Below, in pieces: positions 58,407 to 59,626 of a stretch of DNA of 59,626 bases. The translations under genes were made by a program, and so were the position numbers. Source of the DNA: Methylotenera_A sp031422335 (lineage in GTDB: Bacteria > Pseudomonadota > Gammaproteobacteria > Burkholderiales > Methylophilaceae); contig JANOQW010000003.1 in assembly GCA_031422335.1 (NCBI GenBank), positions 1-59,626 of the forward strand. The letters are read 5' to 3'. The notes beneath the pieces were generated by a model. It ran no database searches. It saw nothing but the letters and a program-made list of their open reading frames with translations, and had not been told where the DNA came from. Every line of letters begins with the position of its first letter. The stretch's first letter is position 1.

Positions 58407-58580
58407 CTAGTGCATGCTGTCAATCATCTCTAGCACTTCAACATTGCCATATTGTTTAGTGTTAGAGCGAACAGAATCTTCAGTCGCATCAAAGTCCTCA
58501 AACTCATCGCCCGCAATATCCTCTAACATTTGATCTAACAATTTAATTTTATCCGAGCTTTTTATTGTTGTCATCGACAT
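58407..58580 (-). CDS. Small acidic hypothetical protein
   Basis: I do not recognise this 57-residue protein (MSMTTIKSSDKIKLLDQMLE and an acidic middle, EDIAGDEFEDFDATEDS). The frame is open upstream to 58664, but the ATG at 58580 has the better purine-rich site (AAAGGGTAGG) upstream, while the upstream extension is rich in Arg, Asn and Tyr and looks non-coding. It is convergent with tRNA-Ser. Function unknown; existence moderately likely. Confidence 0.45.
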   Translation of the reverse strand: MSMTTIKSSDKIKLLDQMLEDIAGDEFEDFDATEDSVRSNTKQYGNVEVLEMIDSMH

Positions 58581-58687
58581 ATTAAACCTACCCTTTCTAC
58601 AATTAAACCTGTAATTTAATCTGGCAAACAACCAGTAATTAACAATAAGCATATTGCGTGCCAAATAATTATGTGTAATATCTAGTT

Positions 58688-59626
58688 ATGCATCAAACAT
58701 CAGAGTCTGCGCCAATCAAGCCCACGTTAAGACAAGCGTTTTGGTATTGGTTAAAGCTAGGGTTTATTAGCTTTGGCGGGCCTGCAGGGCAAATTGCCAT
58801 CATGCATCAAGATTTGGTAGAAAATAAACGATGGATCTCGGAAAAGCGTTTTTTGCACGCACTGAATTATTGCATGCTACTGCCGGGACCAGAGGCGCAG
58901 CAATTGGCTACTTACATTGGCTGGTTGATGCATAAAACCCGCGGTGGCTTGATTGCGGGCGTTTTGTTTGTATTGCCATCGTTGTTAATTTTAATTGGCT
59001 TAAGCTATATTTATATGCGCTTTGGTGATGTGCCTGCCGTCGCAGGCGTGCTGTATGGTATTAAGCCTGCGGTGGTAGCCATTGTGCTATTTGCAGCGTA
59101 TAGAATAGGCGCTAGAACACTGACAAATAAAGTGCTATGGGGCATTGCGGTTGCCTCATTTTTGGCGATTACCGTGTTTAAAATAGCCTTCACTTGGATT
59201 GTGTTGGCGGCAGCGAGTATTGGCTTTTTAGTCAATCGCTTTCAGCCTCATTTATTTGCCACTAGCAACGCACATAAAGCCAGCCAAGCTAATTATGGCA
59301 AGGCAGTCATCGATGACGATACGCCAACACCTAACCATGCAAAGTTTAGCTACAAAACCATGGCAAAATTTATTGCAATTGGCTTAAGTATTTGGCTGGT
59401 AACCATGCTGCTATTGGCTTGGCGCTATGGTTGGGATGCGACTTTTACGCAAATGGCGTGGTTTTTTACTAAAGCCGCACTGCTCACGTTTGGTGGTGCC
59501 TATGCGGTGCTACCTTACGTATATCAAGGGGCAGTGGTACATTATGCTTGGTTGACACCAGCGCAGATGATGGATGGCTTGGCCTTGGGTGAAACCACGC
59601 CAGGGCCGCTGATTATGGTGGTGGCG
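58688..59626 (+). CDS. chrA: Chromate transporter ChrA (partial, runs off window)
   Basis: ChrA exports chromate across the inner membrane. The visible 313 residues contain the first CHR domain (about 10-185, with GFISFGGPAGQIAIMHQDLV and LPGPEAQQLATYIGW) and the start of the second (about 245 onward, LLTFGGAYAVLPYV and LALGETTPGPLIM). The ATG at 58688 opens the frame and no stop is met before the window end, so the C-terminal ~80-100 residues are missing. Confidence 0.93.
   Translation, partial: MHQTSESAPIKPTLRQAFWYWLKLGFISFGGPAGQIAIMHQDLVENKRWISEKRFLHALNYCMLLPGPEAQQLATYIGWLMHKTRGGLIAGVLFVLPSLLILIGLSYIYMRFGDVPAVAGVLYGIKPAVVAIVLFAAYRIGARTLTNKVLWGIAVASFLAITVFKIAFTWIVLAAASIGFLVNRFQPHLFATSNAHKASQANYGKAVIDDDTPTPNHAKFSYKTMAKFIAIGLSIWLVTMLLLAWRYGWDATFTQMAWFFTKAALLTFGGAYAVLPYVYQGAVVHYAWLTPAQMMDGLALGETTPGPLIMVVA

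Noticed and set aside
1..59626. CRISPR array, prophage or insertion sequence
   Set aside because: No regularly spaced repeats, no transposase or integrase, and no phage structural genes are present in any frame read.

Overview
The window looks like a chromosomal segment of a betaproteobacterial methylotroph of the family Methylophilaceae (Methylotenera/Methylophilus type). This rests on gene content and order, not on a database search. It carries the formyltransferase/hydrolase complex genes (fhcB, fhcA, fhcD, fhcC), a second cluster for tetrahydromethanopterin/methanofuran cofactors (dmrB-like flavoprotein, dihydropteroate-synthase-like protein, DUF447 protein, mfnB), a pqqA gene, and housekeeping blocks in typical betaproteobacterial order.

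Layout. 1-1.0 kb: the 3' end of ssrA (tmRNA), a second copy of its last bases plus terminator 179 bp downstream, a collapsed DNA methyltransferase gene, and a solitary pqqA (minus). 1.2-8.8 kb (minus): a DUF6279 lipoprotein, trhO, then a six-gene fhc operon read fhcB-fhcA-PPOX-fhcD-fhcC-HPP. 8.9-20.9 kb (plus): ndk-rlmN-pilW-rodZ-ispG-hisS, then a SIMPL protein and two oligopeptide ABC ATPases placed inside the usual hisS-yfgM-bamB-der run. 20.9-26.5 kb: bamD (minus) divergent from rluD-pgeF, a ZIP transporter, rimO and a small nuclease-like ORF. 26.5-27.05 kb: a gene-free block of nested inverted repeats. 27.2-35.9 kb: an unknown ORF, a TetR regulator divergent from a complete RND efflux operon (acrA-acrB-outer membrane factor), and a convergent PilZ-like protein. 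36.0-47.3 kb (plus): gltX, hfq-hflX-hflK-hflC-DUF2065-hisZ-purA, continuing directly into the translationally coupled cofactor cluster. 47.4-51.3 kb: ompA-like porin, mtaD, ubiG, gph. 51.3-54.4 kb (minus): 4.5S RNA-dnaX-ybaB-recR. 54.5-59.6 kb: DUF779 and aldehyde dehydrogenase (minus), an adenylate cyclase, tRNA-Ser(GGA), a small ORF, and a chromate transporter cut by the window end.

How the genes work together. The fhc proteins release formate from formyl-tetrahydromethanopterin, the last step of the H4MPT formaldehyde-oxidation route. The cluster after purA plausibly makes or reduces the pterin cofactor and builds the furan of methanofuran. PqqA is the peptide precursor of PQQ, the cofactor of methanol dehydrogenases. 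The rest is translation, outer membrane assembly, protein quality control and efflux.

Most interesting signals: (1) a dispersed 41-nt palindromic element with two 15-nt arms and a conserved 11-nt loop, present about nine times and in five cases lying inside reading frames that stay open; (2) a nine-adenine slippery run in dnaX just after the clamp-loader core, with a stop close behind in the -1 frame, predicting a short gamma-like product; (3) the ssrA 3'-end duplication beside a methyltransferase gene reduced to its two ends; (4) the PPOX and HPP genes embedded in the fhc operon. Intergenic stretches not listed as features show nothing I can support.
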